A stretch of 32,500 nucleotides of DNA from Stramonita haemastoma (GCA_030674155.1 CM060318.1:74261090-74293589), one strand, 5' to 3'. Positions 19,769 to 29,297 are shown, numbered from the stretch's first letter. The notes: generated by a model from the sequence alone, not told the origin. Numbers and translations are program-made.

Positions 19769-19819
19769 AAAGACACACACCATTACAAAACAGAGCATGA
19801 AACAGATAGGTCCTTACTT

Positions 19820-19897
19820 GAACACACATACATACATACACACATACACATACACACACACACAACCAAACAAATACATAAACATTGCATGCTCCTC

Positions 19898-19970
<73 letters not shown>
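19820..19970. repeat. (AC)n microsatellite
   Basis: ATAC-containing AC repeat, pure from about 19902 to 19968, in the intron between exons 15 and 14. Confidence 0.94.
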
Positions 19971-20060
19971 TGGGATCCTCTTCAATATTCTAGTCTTTGG
20001 TGTTGTAACAACACTAAGCCACATCTATCAACAATATGGTATTCCCTATAACTAACCCAC

Positions 20061-20394
20061 CTGTCTCCTCATCCAGCGTGACAGCCAGGATGGGCACCGC
20101 TCGGCCACTAACAGGGTCAGCCATCAGGGATCCCACCTCAATGGGCACAGGCAGGCCCGTCACTGGATCGGTGTGGATTCCACCAATCGGCAGCACAGCT
20201 CCTGTCTGGGGGTGAAGGGTCATGGCCAGGATGGGACGTGAAGGCCACACTGGGGGTCAGACATGGGGGCCCGTAGCGGAAGTCGCTCTTGTTCTGCAGA
20301 GGCGTCAGCTTGGTCTGCACTGGAGACCCGGTGTGCGGGTTGGTGGGGTAGGGCACGAAGGGGATGAACGGTTCGTCTGACCGGGCCGCTTCCC
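20061..20394 (-). CDS. Exon 14: DPxTGxxVPI repeat array with two frame breaks
   Basis: The acceptor is TGTCTCAG and the donor is GTGGGT; both ends are phase 1. The array reads NPHTGSPV, HPQTGAVLPIGG, TDPVTGLPVPIE, ADPVSGRAVPILAVTLDEETG, with an additional MSDPQ unit between two frame breaks at about 20264-20270 (C run) and 20231-20237 (CCC). The observed length is 334 bp. Adding two bases gives 336, which fits phase 1-1. Repeats are about 18-20 residues long. I do not know a function for this repeat. Confidence 0.85.
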
Positions 20395-20399
20395 CTGAG

Positions 20400-20950
20400 A
20401 CACACATTTGGAAAAACACTGGTCAGTGTCTGGTTGAAGGAGATTGCTTTGACTGATACAGCCCTACAGCATGCATGATTCTGTGGTTTTGTTTCAGTTA
20501 AATGAAACAGCTTTTATAGAACACAAAAAAGAGATTTTTTTGTGTTGCTTACTTGGCTATAATAACTCCCTTTAACCAGATAACTTTGCTCAAAATACTC
20601 GGGTAACGCAAGTTTTCATTTATCCCTTTCTTGATGACTGTGGTTGCTTTATTACCCTGACTGCAAACCAAGTGCTCCACAGTCTTCCTATCATGAAAGG
20701 ATTGCTATTGATCTCACCCAGGACTTTGTGCTTGTCCTCTTTCTAATAACCCTTTCAGACCCATGTTTACATTTCCCATCACAAATAAAACTTAGCTCAG
20801 TTCAAAAATATTTTCTAAAATTCTACTTCTTGCATCAAATAAAATCTATGGTATGTATCAAACAGGAAAAAACTAAAGTGACCATGGACTTTTTCTTTTT
20901 TTTAATGAAACCCCATCCTCACAGCGATCACATAAGAAAACATGCCAGGG
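20400..20950. other. Intron between exons 14 and 13, nothing recognised
   Basis: Unique AT-rich sequence with no repeat family or coding block that I can support. Confidence 0.6.
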
Positions 20951-20958
20951 GAACTAAC

Positions 20959-21460
20959 CTGTTGCAGAATCGATGACAAAGACCAGCCTGGATGTGATGG
21001 GGTCAAAGGCCACATTGCCCAAGATGGGCAACACATGCCCTGTCTGGGGATGGACAAAGTGTTCTGGGGGCACGGCTGTCACGGTGCCATCAGCAAGCAG
21101 CATCTGAGTCCCGGAGCTGGGCCTCAACAAGCCTGTCTTGCTGTCCATCTTCACAGCCGAGGAGCGAACACCACCAGACCCATCGAACAGGTCGTCGCGG
21201 GTGACTGGCGATTTGGAACCGCTGACCAGCAGCTGGCCTCCTGTGCCCTGTCCCAGAATGCCCCAGGCTCCCACGCGACGACATTCGTCCGAAATCTCGG
21301 CTGACATTTTTTCGATGAGGAGATTGACGCGATGGTCGACAGCGTTGTGCCAGCTGTGGTGGAAATCTCCGTCCGAGTTGAGGAGGTCTCCGCTCTGCAC
21401 CTTGGTGGTGTGCTCTCTCAGCAGACGCTCTGCTTCACGCAGGCTGGACTGGAACTTCAC
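20959..21460 (-). CDS. Exon 13: coiled-coil end and first DPxTG-type repeats
   Basis: This 502-bp exon enters in phase 0 (acceptor TTTCACAG) and leaves in phase 1 (donor GTTAGT). The first 60 residues (VKFQSSLREAERLLREHTTK, then WHNAVDHRVNLLIEKM) are helical. The middle is Gly/Ser-rich (GILGQGTGGQLLVSGSKSP). The end introduces a repeat: SKTGLLRPSSG, HPQTGHVLPILGNVAFDP and DSATG. The phase-1 intron falls after the first base of the Gly codon of the TG motif. There are no frame breaks over 167 codons, one of the longest clean stretches in the gene. Confidence 0.9.
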
Positions 21461-21464
21461 CTGT

Positions 21465-21855
21465 GAAATACACACAGAGAGACATGATAATCATGAATAA
21501 TGACACATGTCCAATCTTCTGTAACGTTCAGTTCTGAAACCATAACCTGTTGTGTATAGTGAACAATTTTCAGTAAAAAAAAAAGTGTTTCCAGTGGATA
21601 GATTGTGTGTTTGTTAATATCGATGTATGAACACTGACTACCTTCTTGGCCTCAACTGCATTCAATGCCTTATCTTTCACTTGGCACTGCTTAATTTGTT
21701 TCAATGTACATTTTTTTTTAATGGATGCTTTCTGCCAAATAATCATACATCAACAGTACTCCACACTTACAAAAAAGCAACAAGAAACAAGTCCGTATTT
21801 TCCCCCTATGTACTTCATACTGGTCAATTCTGACAGACAGACATATAAAGATAAT
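21465..21855. other. Intron between exons 13 and 12, nothing recognised
   Basis: Unique AT-rich sequence. The long open frame crossing into the AC repeat is not supported by splice sites. Confidence 0.6.
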
Positions 21856-21856
21856 C

Positions 21857-21910
21857 ACACACACACACACACACATACACACACACACACACACATACAC
21901 ACACACACAC

Positions 21911-21980
<70 letters not shown>

Positions 21981-21995
21981 CATACACACACACAG
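21857..21995. repeat. (AC)n microsatellite
   Basis: An AC repeat with ATAC and CCAC interruptions, 64 bases from the exon 12 donor. Confidence 0.94.
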
Positions 21996-22058
21996 CCGTC
22001 ACCAGTAACACTAAATATAAAAACACCACCACAACAACAATAGTAACAGCAGACAGAC

Positions 22059-22258
22059 CTGGTGGTTTTCGCGGCCTGCCTCGTCATCCACCATGATCTG
22101 CTCCTGTCTGGCCAGGATAGCCTCGAACTGCTGACCCAGGGCCATCCTGCGCTCCAGCTCTCGCTCCAGGTCTGACAGCTTTCTGTCGTAGTGGGCCAGA
22201 TCTGCATCAGTGGCCAGTGCTGACTTTCCATTCAGGTTCATCTTGGCAGCCCACAGGC
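22059..22258 (-). CDS. Exon 12: first cytosolic coiled coil
   Basis: This 200-bp exon enters in phase 1 (acceptor CTTACAG) and leaves in phase 0 (donor GTCTGT). It encodes GLWAAKMNLNGKSALATDAD, then HYDRKLSDLERELERRMAL and FEAILARQEQIM. The heptad-like Leu/Met/Ile pattern with dense charge indicates a coiled coil of about 40 residues. The donor opens onto a short spacer and then a long (TG)n tract on the sense strand. Confidence 0.88.
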
Positions 22259-22264
22259 CTGTAA

Positions 22265-23030
22265 GGGAAAATTATAGTGTGTTGGGTCACTTTGGGGAAA
22301 AACATTCTTGAAGGTGTAGTAACAGAGGAGAAAGAAAAGCTTTCTGTATGTCATAAGTGAAAGAAATATGTAGCATAGAAAAAAGAGAAAGAAAAAGCTT
22401 TTTTAATGTCCTAACTGAAAATAATGAACTTTTAGAAAAAGGAAAAAAGATTTTTGGGGGGTACTGGATAAAGTAAAGTACTATCATATAAAAATAAACA
22501 TATCTTTTCTACATCCTGAATGAAAGACAGTATGTATTATAGAACAACAACAAAAACCAACACCACAACTTTTTTACATCCCGAATGAAACAAAATATGC
22601 ATCATATCTTGAGATAGATCTGACAATAATTACATTCATAAAAAACAGCAAAATCACAAAATATCAAAGTAAAAGAATACCCCTTGATATTAGTTGGAGA
22701 GGTTTACACAAAGATATTAGACATATGGCGACAGAGACAAAAATTAAATATAAATGACTGAATCAAAAGTTTTCAGAAGCAAAATTACAATTCACAAGCA
22801 AACAGATACATCAGGCAAGAAAAGTCCTGTTTTCTTTGTGCATTAAATAAAACCAAAATGAACAAACCCAACATAAAAGATTCTGTAAAAGAAGCATATC
22901 ATGATATGACTAATAGTACACAACATCAAAACTGTTGGAAATTCTGCAAATACCATAAAAATGTTTCAGTATAGAAAATAATATAATTATCAGCAGAGGA
23001 CATGGGTTCACTCCTACACAGACAGTAAGT
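22265..23030. other. Intron between exons 12 and 11, nothing recognised
   Basis: Strongly A-rich on the plus strand. Four loose repeats of a phrase like cttttttacatcctgaatga (22398, 22502, 22569) suggest an old local duplication of about 70-100 bp. No exon is seen. Confidence 0.5.
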
Positions 23031-23035
23031 AGTAC

Positions 23036-23230
23036 CTTTCAGTGATTCGGTCTGGTTGGCCATTCGCTGGTACATCTGTTTGACATTGTCTTTGTGCTGC
23101 CCGATGGTTTGGGTCACGTTGCGGGACTGTTTAGACAGTGTGTCATACAGCTGCTTCGTAGAGAAGCCTTCAAGGTCAACTTGACGATCGTAGTCCCAGA
23201 ACTCATCATTCTTTACCTCCACAGCGCCAA
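23036..23230 (-). CDS. Exon 11: cytosolic helical segment
   Basis: This 195-bp exon is phase 1-1, with acceptor GATTTCAG and donor GTACTA. It encodes VGAVEVKNDEFWDYDRQVDL, then a helix-prone stretch containing LYDTLSKQSRNVTQTIGQH and MYQRMANQTESLK. The spacing of hydrophobic residues suits the start of a coiled coil. There are no cysteines. The donor departs from GTRAGT, but the phase fits both neighbours. Confidence 0.85.
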
Positions 23231-23479
23231 CTGAAATCAGAAAAAAAAATAGTTCTTCAAATCATGGTGATTATATCTCTAGTTCTGGATGTAGTTTGTG
23301 GAAAAAGATGGTGTCTTGTAAATCTTTAAAGTTTTATTATGATTTACATACCTTTCTTGTACAATAAGTCGAAAACTATATAGCTGCAGACAGTAATAAA
23401 TTAGAAATAAATTGAACATTTGGAATTCACGATTCTATGTGCAGTATGACAAAGGTGACTGTGCGCTTCTACAAGTGCA

Positions 23480-23525
23480 CACACACATACATAAATACAC
23501 TAATTCTCACATGCATACACACACA

Positions 23526-23601
<76 letters not shown>

Positions 23602-23632
23602 ACACACACACACACACACACTCACATACAAT
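23480..23632. repeat. (AC)n microsatellite
   Basis: An AC repeat in the intron between exons 11 and 10, followed at once by a SINE fragment. Confidence 0.94.
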
Positions 23633-23637
23633 CTTAG

Positions 23638-23835
23638 TCTTCAGATGAGATTATAAACCAAGGCCCTGTGTGCAAACGCACGCAAGTAGGCCATCATGTG
23701 CCGGTGGGAACAGAACAGATGACATTTACAAAACTGCATACACATGGGGACTGGATGTAAAAAAGCATATGAATGCTTATTCCATTATCCTTGATATAAA
23801 AGAATAAAGAAAATAAAATAAAGAAAATAAAATCA
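23638..23835 (+). mobile_element. SINE 3' fragment
   Basis: It contains cttcagatgagattataaac caaggcc, aaaactgcatacacatgggg and tgcttattccattatccttg, the body and 3' end of the SINE at 16421. The tRNA head is missing, and the copy abuts the (AC)n tract. Confidence 0.85.
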
Positions 23836-23889
23836 CACACACACACATATTCCACCCCACCCCCCACCCCCAATCCCAAGACTCCTCAC

Positions 23890-24094
23890 CATCCACCACA
23901 CCGGCATGTCTGACGTCTTCACCGTCGTAAGCAGCGCCCCCGGTGACCCTGCGCAGGTTGCGGTGATACTTCCTCACCGGGTACACCACCGACCCCTTGC
24001 TGGCGTAGTCGTCAAAGTTGTAGTGGCGCGTCACCAGGCGGTAGAAGGGGTAGAGGTAGGAGGTCTTGGACCAGCCATAGCGACGGAACAGAAC
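23890..24094 (-). CDS. Exon 10: basic, Tyr-rich juxtamembrane segment
   Basis: This 205-bp exon enters in phase 0 (acceptor TGTGCAG) and leaves in phase 1 (donor GTGAGG). It begins VLFRRYGWSKTSYLYPFYRL and continues through YNFDDYASKG and VRKYHRNLRRV. Ten tyrosines and many arginines follow the membrane helix directly. Some tyrosines in acidic context (FDDYA, AAYDGED) could be phosphorylation sites; that is inference. There are no frame breaks. Confidence 0.88.
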
Positions 24095-24123
24095 CTGCAC
24101 ATAATGGACACACACTCTGTGGA

Positions 24124-24360
24124 TCACAGCTGTCAGTTTCCCCCACTTTCAGCTCCTCTCAGCTGCTAATTAATCCATGCTGAAGTTGGATGTGATGGGC
24201 CTGACTTGTCAAGTGCTTAACAGCAGAACAACACACTTTTACTCTTATGGCAGACAACAGCAGTTGCTGTCTGAGAGTTTAACGAAGAGGAGGTACAAGT
24301 CAATCAGGTATGATGCTCATAGCTCAGCCAATCAGAGAAGCCATTTCAGGGCTGTCACCA
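24124..24360 (+). repeat. Dispersed repeat, family shared with 11212 and 19072
   Basis: The left part (cagctcctctcagctgctaa) matches 11240. The middle part (gggcctgacttgtcaagtgc and ttgctgtctgagagtttaa) matches the minus strand at 19075-19150. Together the three copies outline a repeat of at least 170 bp. Confidence 0.75.
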
Positions 24361-24369
24361 AAATTGAAA

Positions 24370-24950
24370 GATTAGAACTCGCAACATGTTAGAATCTCAA
24401 GATAATATCCTACCACCTCACCAAGAATTAGAACTAAAACAGAAATCGAATTTCTCTTTACAAATAAGTGAACATGATACGTATCAGCCACAGCATTAAA
24501 AACCATCAAGAATCAAGAACACTGATACAGAAAGAAGAAGATGTACTGGATGTGATGTCAATCCAAAGAGGAAACGTTAACACAAAAGACCCCCAAACCC
24601 TCACCAGGAGGAGGATTAACCCTCTTGCATTTGAATTCTCTGAACACAAATTACTTCTAGATTTCACATTCCATCACGAAATCAGTCAGGCACACATGCT
24701 TGCTGGCCTTTTCCTCCTTCTAAGTACATACCAGCAGCTATAATTACTTCCAGACTCATCACAGGTTCTGTGCCTCTGGCCTGATAGAGCTTCGGCATGT
24801 GGCAGCGTAGTGTGGAGGTCACTGCTTGATGGAAAACTACTGTGTGTAAATCCTGGCAAATTCCAGGTCAGGATTCAGGGAAGGGAATTATTTAATCCTG
24901 GCAAATCCCAGGATCAGGACAAAGGGGGTTAACACCAAACACTGCCCATA
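24370..24950. other. Intron between exons 10 and 9, little recognised
   Basis: Mostly unique. A 45-bp-spaced pair, aatcctggcaaattccaggt (about 24848) and aatcctggcaaatcccagg (about 24894), lies just beyond the exon 9 donor. No coding signal is seen. Confidence 0.5.
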
Positions 24951-24957
24951 TCCTCAC

Positions 24958-25146
24958 CAGGAGGAGGACCATGATGACCATGGCGAGGAAGGCGGATCCC
25001 AGCAGGATGAAGATGATGACCCAGTCTGGCTCCTTCAGGATGTCCTGGTTCACCGAGATCCCTGTGGCCACGATGGAGCTGGAGGTGGTGGGGAAGAAGG
25101 GGCCGGTGGTGGAGCACTGAGCGTTCTGCGTCATCACTCGCACATA
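24958..25146 (-). CDS. Exon 9: membrane-proximal stalk and single transmembrane helix
   Basis: This 189-bp, phase 0-0 exon encodes 63 residues. Residues 1-41 ([11 protein letters not shown], then a Ser/Thr-rich stalk) are extracellular. Residues 42-63, starting [13 protein letters not shown] and ending MVLLL, form one uninterrupted hydrophobic helix. The next exon starts VLFRRYGW, whose positive charges mark the cytosolic side and give type I topology. The acceptor GTGTGCAG follows a long (TG)n and TGCATG-rich tract on the sense strand. The donor is GTGAGG. Confidence 0.92.
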
Positions 25147-25238
25147 CTGCACACACACATGCATGCACACACGCACATGCACACCACGCATGCACGCATG
25201 CATGCACGCACGCATGCACACGCGCACACACACACACA

Positions 25239-25303
<65 letters not shown>
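25147..25303. repeat. GCATGC-rich patch and (AC)n abutting the exon 9 acceptor
   Basis: On the plus strand, tgcacacacacatgcatgca, acgcatgcacgcatgcatgc and then pure AC run to 25302. On the sense strand the TG tract ends at the acceptor of exon 9 itself, so it replaces a classical polypyrimidine tract. Confidence 0.94.
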
Positions 25304-25306
<3 letters not shown>

Positions 25307-25482
25307 GAGAAATGACGTGACTGTCTGGTCACTTATGTTACTGGTCTGGCTGTCAACTGTGAAAAAACAGTCTTAGTCTTTTTGTGGAGATGGTGGTAGT
25401 GGTGGTGGTGGGGTGGGGGGTGGGGGGCAGGGGTGGGTGGGTATTGTTACTTCTTTTCTTACTTATAAAACAATTCTCTTCT

Positions 25483-25495
25483 CTCCCTCCCTCCC

Positions 25496-25526
<31 letters not shown>

Positions 25527-25672
25527 CTCTGTCTCTCTTGTCTCTCTCTCTCCCTCCCTCCCTCTCTCTCTCTCTCTCTCTGTCTCTCTCTTCTCGTTTA
25601 TCTCTGTGTATCTCTCTCATCTCTCTCCTCTCTCTGTCTCTCTCTCTCTCCCTCCCTCCCTCTCTCTCATTC
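25483..25672. repeat. (CT)n tract next to the exon 8 donor
   Basis: The plus strand is CT-rich with TCCC and TGTC interruptions, so the sense-strand intron opens as (GA)n. It is the only sizeable CT-oriented plus-strand tract in the window. Confidence 0.93.
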
Positions 25673-25676
25673 TCAC

Positions 25677-25839
25677 CATTTTCTTGTTGATGTCAGTGCT
25701 GAGGTAGAAGGCATAGACCCCGGGATCAGCAAACTTGAAGGCAAACAGAGTGGTGGAGGTGGCCACCTGGGCCTGGGCTTCAATCAGGGCACGGAACCCG
25801 CCGTAGTCAAACTGAGAGTTGGTGTTGTACAGGTTGTTC
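25677..25839 (-). CDS. Exon 8: ectodomain, C-terminal half of possible cupredoxin fold
   Basis: This 163-bp exon enters in phase 2 (acceptor TATGCAG) and leaves in phase 0 (donor GTGAGA). It encodes NNLYNTNSQFDYGGFRALIE, then FAFKFADPGVYAFYLS and TDINKKM. The F.F..PGxYxFY segment resembles the last strands of plastocyanin-like domains. The Cys and His copper ligands normally found there are absent (Leu in place of Cys). There are no cysteines. A (CT)n tract, seen on the plus strand, begins just past the donor. Confidence 0.85.
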
Positions 25840-25975
25840 CTGCATACACACACACACAGGGGATACATACATGGTTTATATTATATTTTATGGATTGGTA
25901 GAGTAGAGCTAACACTCCAGTCTAGAGTTTTAACATCAGTCTGGAGCTAACAACAGTCTAGAGTTAAGTTTAAGT

Positions 25976-26045
25976 GCTTTGATTTGTTTGCTTTACAACA
26001 TTCAGCGCTATACAAATTCTGTATATTATTATCATTATTTATTAT
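25976..26045 (-). repeat. GTATAGCGC repeat copy (minus orientation)
   Basis: The reverse complement reads GAATTTGTATAGCGCTGAAT and AACAAATCAAAGCACTTAAA, matching 9315-9365. Confidence 0.75.
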
Positions 26046-26049
26046 CATT

Positions 26050-26312
26050 AACATCAGTCTGGAGTTAACATCAATGCCGACTCCACTCCTCCCAAAAGTC
26101 CTTCGAATGAGACTATAAATCGAGGTCATAAGTGTGAACGCATGCAGAACATCTTGCACACATGTTAAAACCCGTTCTGCTTTTTGGGAAGAGTAGGTCA
26201 TTGTGTGCTGGTGCGAATAGAGGATGAAACTGCATATACGGGGACTGGATGTAAAAAAACCCAACACAAATGCTCATTCCATTATCTTTGAAATAAAGAA
26301 TAAAAGAAAGAA
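26050..26312 (+). mobile_element. SINE copy, headless
   Basis: The sequence ccgactccactcctcccaaa agtccttcgaatgagactat...tgctcattccattatctttg, with an (AAAG)n tail, follows the SINE body of 16421 from the middle to the 3' end. Confidence 0.87.
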
Positions 26313-26670
26313 AGAAAGTGAGAAGTATAGGTTCAATCCCAAATTGAGCCCAGACTTTCCCTATCAATGTCAGGCCACCGTGGGACCACCACCCAGCAGG
26401 GCCCAGCACTGCTGTTGGGTCATTTTGGTGATGTTCAGCAGTGCATGTTCCGAGCAATATATAACTATTTGATCACAGAGAGATTTAGTTGAAAACTATC
26501 ACCAGTTTTCTGGTAAGACTGTCCACATTGACCAAATCAGAAACGAGTTAAATCTAAAAACTGAAAAAAAATAGACCCCCCCCCCAATCCCTCCAAAGAA
26601 AAGCCCAACCCATCAACATCAATAACCAAATCATTTTCCACCCTACGGATGCACAGAACTCCCTCCCTAC

Positions 26671-26876
26671 CTGTCGTAAATGGGGTAGTGGGTGTTGCTG
26701 ACGGAGAAGAAAATGATTTCTCCGTAGTTCAGGCAGACAGTGGGGTTGGAGATGCCGGAGAAAATGGAGCCGTTGACAGTTGATACCGCCAACAGCCGAC
26801 GTCGGGAGATGACAAAGCCTGTGGTCTCATTGCCAGAGTAGTTCCCCTTGGTGTTGCTTTCAACCAAAGTCAGCAA
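26671..26876 (-). CDS. Exon 7: N-glycosylatable ectodomain, start of cupredoxin-like region
   Basis: This 206-bp exon enters in phase 0 (acceptor TTACAG) and leaves in phase 2 (donor GTAGGG). It begins LLTLVESNTKGNYSGNETTG and contains three sequons (NYS, NET, NGS). The end, CLNYGEIIFFSVSNTHYPIY, has the strand-loop layout of the copper-binding half of a cupredoxin (GD.v.F...n..H.P.y). This fits an extracellular domain just before the membrane. The cupredoxin assignment is inference from the pattern only. Confidence 0.83.
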
Positions 26877-26980
26877 CTGTAATGAAATAGAATATTTAGT
26901 TTACAACAAGAACACAGATGCAAAAAAGGGAAAAGGGGGAGGGGGGGTCAATGTACTGTATATCTACACTCAAAAGTGAA

Positions 26981-27270
26981 TGGGAGGGCAGCATAGCCTA
27001 GTGGATAGAGCTTTGCACTTGTGGTCTGATGGCCTGGGTTCACGTCACAATCAAGGCAGCTGTTCAAGAGCATTTTTCTACTGGAGAATTCATACTGACT
27101 CCACTTCCCTTAAAATCCTTTCGATGAGGCTATAAACCAAGGCCATGCATGAAAACGCATGCAGAACATCTCAAGCACACTGTAAAGTAAAACACATTCT
27201 TTCTTTCAGAAGAGTAGGCAATTGTGTGTCAGTAGGAACAAATGACAAATTTTTTTTTTAAGCACATGCA
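26981..27270 (+). mobile_element. tRNA-headed SINE
   Basis: The head carries TAGCCTAGTGGATAGAG at about 26994 (A box) and GGGTTCACGTC at about 27036 (B box, slightly changed). The body continues tcctttcgatgaggctataa accaaggccatgc and agaagagtaggcaattgtgt. It is followed by the fold-back arm at 27335. Confidence 0.87.
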
Positions 27271-27334
27271 CACTGATGTTTATATGATATATGTGATGTT
27301 TATACATAATCCCCAAAGGCAGAAACATGGTAAC

Positions 27335-27410
27335 CGTAAGAGTGGGCAAAAACAGCCACATATGCAAAATCTCACCATTGCTAAACCTCAGAGCTCTAGC
27401 TGAGGAACAA
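27335..27410 (+). repeat. Single arm of the fold-back repeat family
   Basis: The phrase gtgggcaaaaacagccacat atgcaaaatctcaccattgc...acctcagagctctagctgag matches the right arm of the element at 19505-19768. Confidence 0.8.
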
Positions 27411-27422
27411 AAAAAAAAACCC

Positions 27423-27424
<2 letters not shown>

Positions 27425-27454
<30 letters not shown>
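27425..27454. repeat. Poly-C run of about 30 bases
   Basis: This is an unusually long C homopolymer (G on the sense strand) following AAAAAAAAACCCAA. Its exact length is likely uncertain in any assembly. Confidence 0.9.
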
Positions 27455-27674
27455 ACCAAAACCCTGTGACAACTAGATGACTTGTTAATCTTCATTTCTT
27501 TCATTCCATTTCAATTTACCAAAAACAAATTTCATTTTTCCACACACAAAACTTTTTTTTTTATAAACAGAAACAACAGTGTAGATAGTTTGAGGCATCG
27601 TTCCTGTAAAAGCATAAAAACTCTTTCTACCTTTTCTGCTAGATAAAAAAGAAACTCAACTTAGATCTGATTGA

Positions 27675-27873
27675 CTGAGTCACACAACACAGACCCTTTT
27701 CTGACAGCAGACTGACACAGTCACACAACACAGATACTTTTCTGACAGCAGACTGACACAGTCACACAACACAGATACTTTTCTGACAGCAGACTGACAC
27801 AGTCACACAACACAGATACTTTTCTGACAGCAGACTGACACAGTCACACAACACAGACGCTTTTCTGACAGCA
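27675..27873. repeat. Minisatellite, 41-bp unit, five copies, ending at the exon 6 donor
   Basis: The unit start cacacaacacaga occurs at 27681, 27722, 27763, 27804 and 27845, exactly 41 bases apart, each followed by tttctgacagca. The last unit runs into the exon 6 donor (27876). The copies are nearly identical. Confidence 0.97.
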
Positions 27874-27876
27874 CAC

Positions 27877-28035
27877 CTGAGTAGAGTCTGCGTTGTACAC
27901 TCCCAGGAAGCCGTTATCGCTCATCTCCACCAGGCTGATGGTGATTTCCCGGTTGTCCAGACTCTCACACTGGTCCTCAGTCAGCACGTTGCGGGCGTTG
28001 ATGATACTCAGGGCTGCAGACGCTGGGATTTGTTT
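27877..28035 (-). CDS. Exon 6: Cys-poor ectodomain
   Basis: This 159-bp, phase 0-0 exon encodes 53 residues beginning KQIPASAALSIINARNVLT and ending GVYNADSTQ. It has no internal Met start and just one cysteine. The acceptor is CTTTCAG. The donor GTGTGC is weak and merges directly into a 41-bp minisatellite downstream. Alternating hydrophobic residues (ITISLVEM, FLGVY) suggest beta strands. The family is not recognised. Confidence 0.8.
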
Positions 28036-28039
28036 CTGA

Positions 28040-28698
28040 AAGCAGCAGCAACAATTTCGTTACAAACGCTTTCATGATAACCATAATTCTAAATGTCATG
28101 ACTTTCCTGATTTCACTCATTGAATGCAGCTGGCTGAGTGTCCTGTGTGAAGACATAAGTAACTGATGAAAATGCTACAACAGATTTCTGACTGGACTTT
28201 ATACTCATGTTCATCACCAATGCACTTAAATTGTTACACAAACAGAGAAGATGATGCACAATTTCTGCTTTGTTTTGAGTTTTGCTTTTTTTCTTCTTTA
28301 ATATAGCCACTGTACAAGTACTGTTTGTGAATACATACTTTCAATCTGCACTACATACCAGCAAAATCTACCTCCACCTTTCTTCCCCTTTCTAAAAGCA
28401 CCCAAAACCATACCACGTCACACTCATGCTATGATTTCTCCTAGTATTTTCTTTTTATTTCAGTTATTAAACAACAGTTGAGTAGCGTAGGTGCATACAC
28501 TTTCAACCTAAACAACTCATAAGCATATTGTATATATATCAATGCCTTAAACTTCTTCACTCCCCCCTCAAAAAGAAAACCCCTATGCCAAAGCATACTT
28601 CACACTCCTGCAAAAGCAGACAGAAATTTATACACAGATTTAACCCCCCCTTTTACACCTCTACCCCCTTCCCCTATGTCCTGATGACCACGTCCACT
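28040..28698. other. Intron between exons 6 and 5, nothing recognised
   Basis: AT-rich unique sequence, with C runs near 28561 and 28644-28675 close to the exon 5 donor. No exon or repeat family is seen. Confidence 0.6.
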
Positions 28699-28701
28699 GA
28701 C

Positions 28702-28895
28702 CAGAGTGTTGTTGCTGGCGTCCCTGATGTGGAGGTAGGGCTCCAGTGGAGACCCCGCACACACAAAGGTGAAATGATCCTCGACAGCTTGCGACAGTTG
28801 AGGTCACACACCTCTTCCAGGTCATCCGCTTTGCACAGACACAGACCCAGCAGACGGTCGTAGCCAACGTACTCTGAAGAACTGAGGCACACCTC
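28702..28895 (-). CDS. Exon 5: Cys-rich ectodomain with one frame break
   Basis: The exon is bounded by acceptor GATGCAG and donor GTCAGT. The first part reads EVCLSSSEYVGYDRLLGLC and the last part reads FVCAGSPLEPYLHIRDAS in another frame. The switch lies at about 28778-28784. The exon is 194 bp, and adding one base gives 195, which fits phase 0 at both ends. A single missing base is therefore the simplest reading. There are six cysteines in all, and an NNT sequon near the end. The second half looks like a beta-rich extracellular segment. Confidence 0.78.
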
Positions 28896-28899
28896 CTGC

Positions 28900-29295
28900 A
28901 TCACAACGCAAAGACTTGGTTTGAACAGATATTCGTTAAAAAGAAAACCAAACAACCTAAGCCATGCATGACATACAAATTATACATGTCAAGAGAGACA
29001 ATGACAAACCAACAGCTTACAACACAAATATTTCATCCCGAGTTGAAACCATTTCTGAAAATCTGAGAAAGAATGAGAGGCGAAAACATACAGAGATTAG
29101 GGAAGATTGAAGAAATCTGTAGCCAGTCTGCACTGTCAAAATACAGATAGTCTCTAAACCTGATTCTACTGATTACTCATGGGCCACATTTGAAAATGTA
29201 CCAAACAAGTGTTGTCTAATGTCTTCAGTAATCATATATTTGGGAGATACAAGCAGCACACTATAAATCAAACAAACCAAAAAATATACTCCTCC
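28900..29295. other. Intron between exons 5 and 4, nothing recognised
   Basis: AT-rich unique sequence up to the (AC)n tract. Confidence 0.6.

Positions 29296-29297
<2 letters not shown>

Noticed and set aside
16826..21460. Plakin (plectin/desmoplakin) repeats
   Set aside because: The DPxTG phrase is similar, but the 38-residue plakin repeat pattern is absent and the units here are about 18-20 residues long.
27675..27873. Five exact 41-bp repeats as a CRISPR-like or regulatory array
   Set aside because: No spacers; it is a simple tandem minisatellite in an intron.
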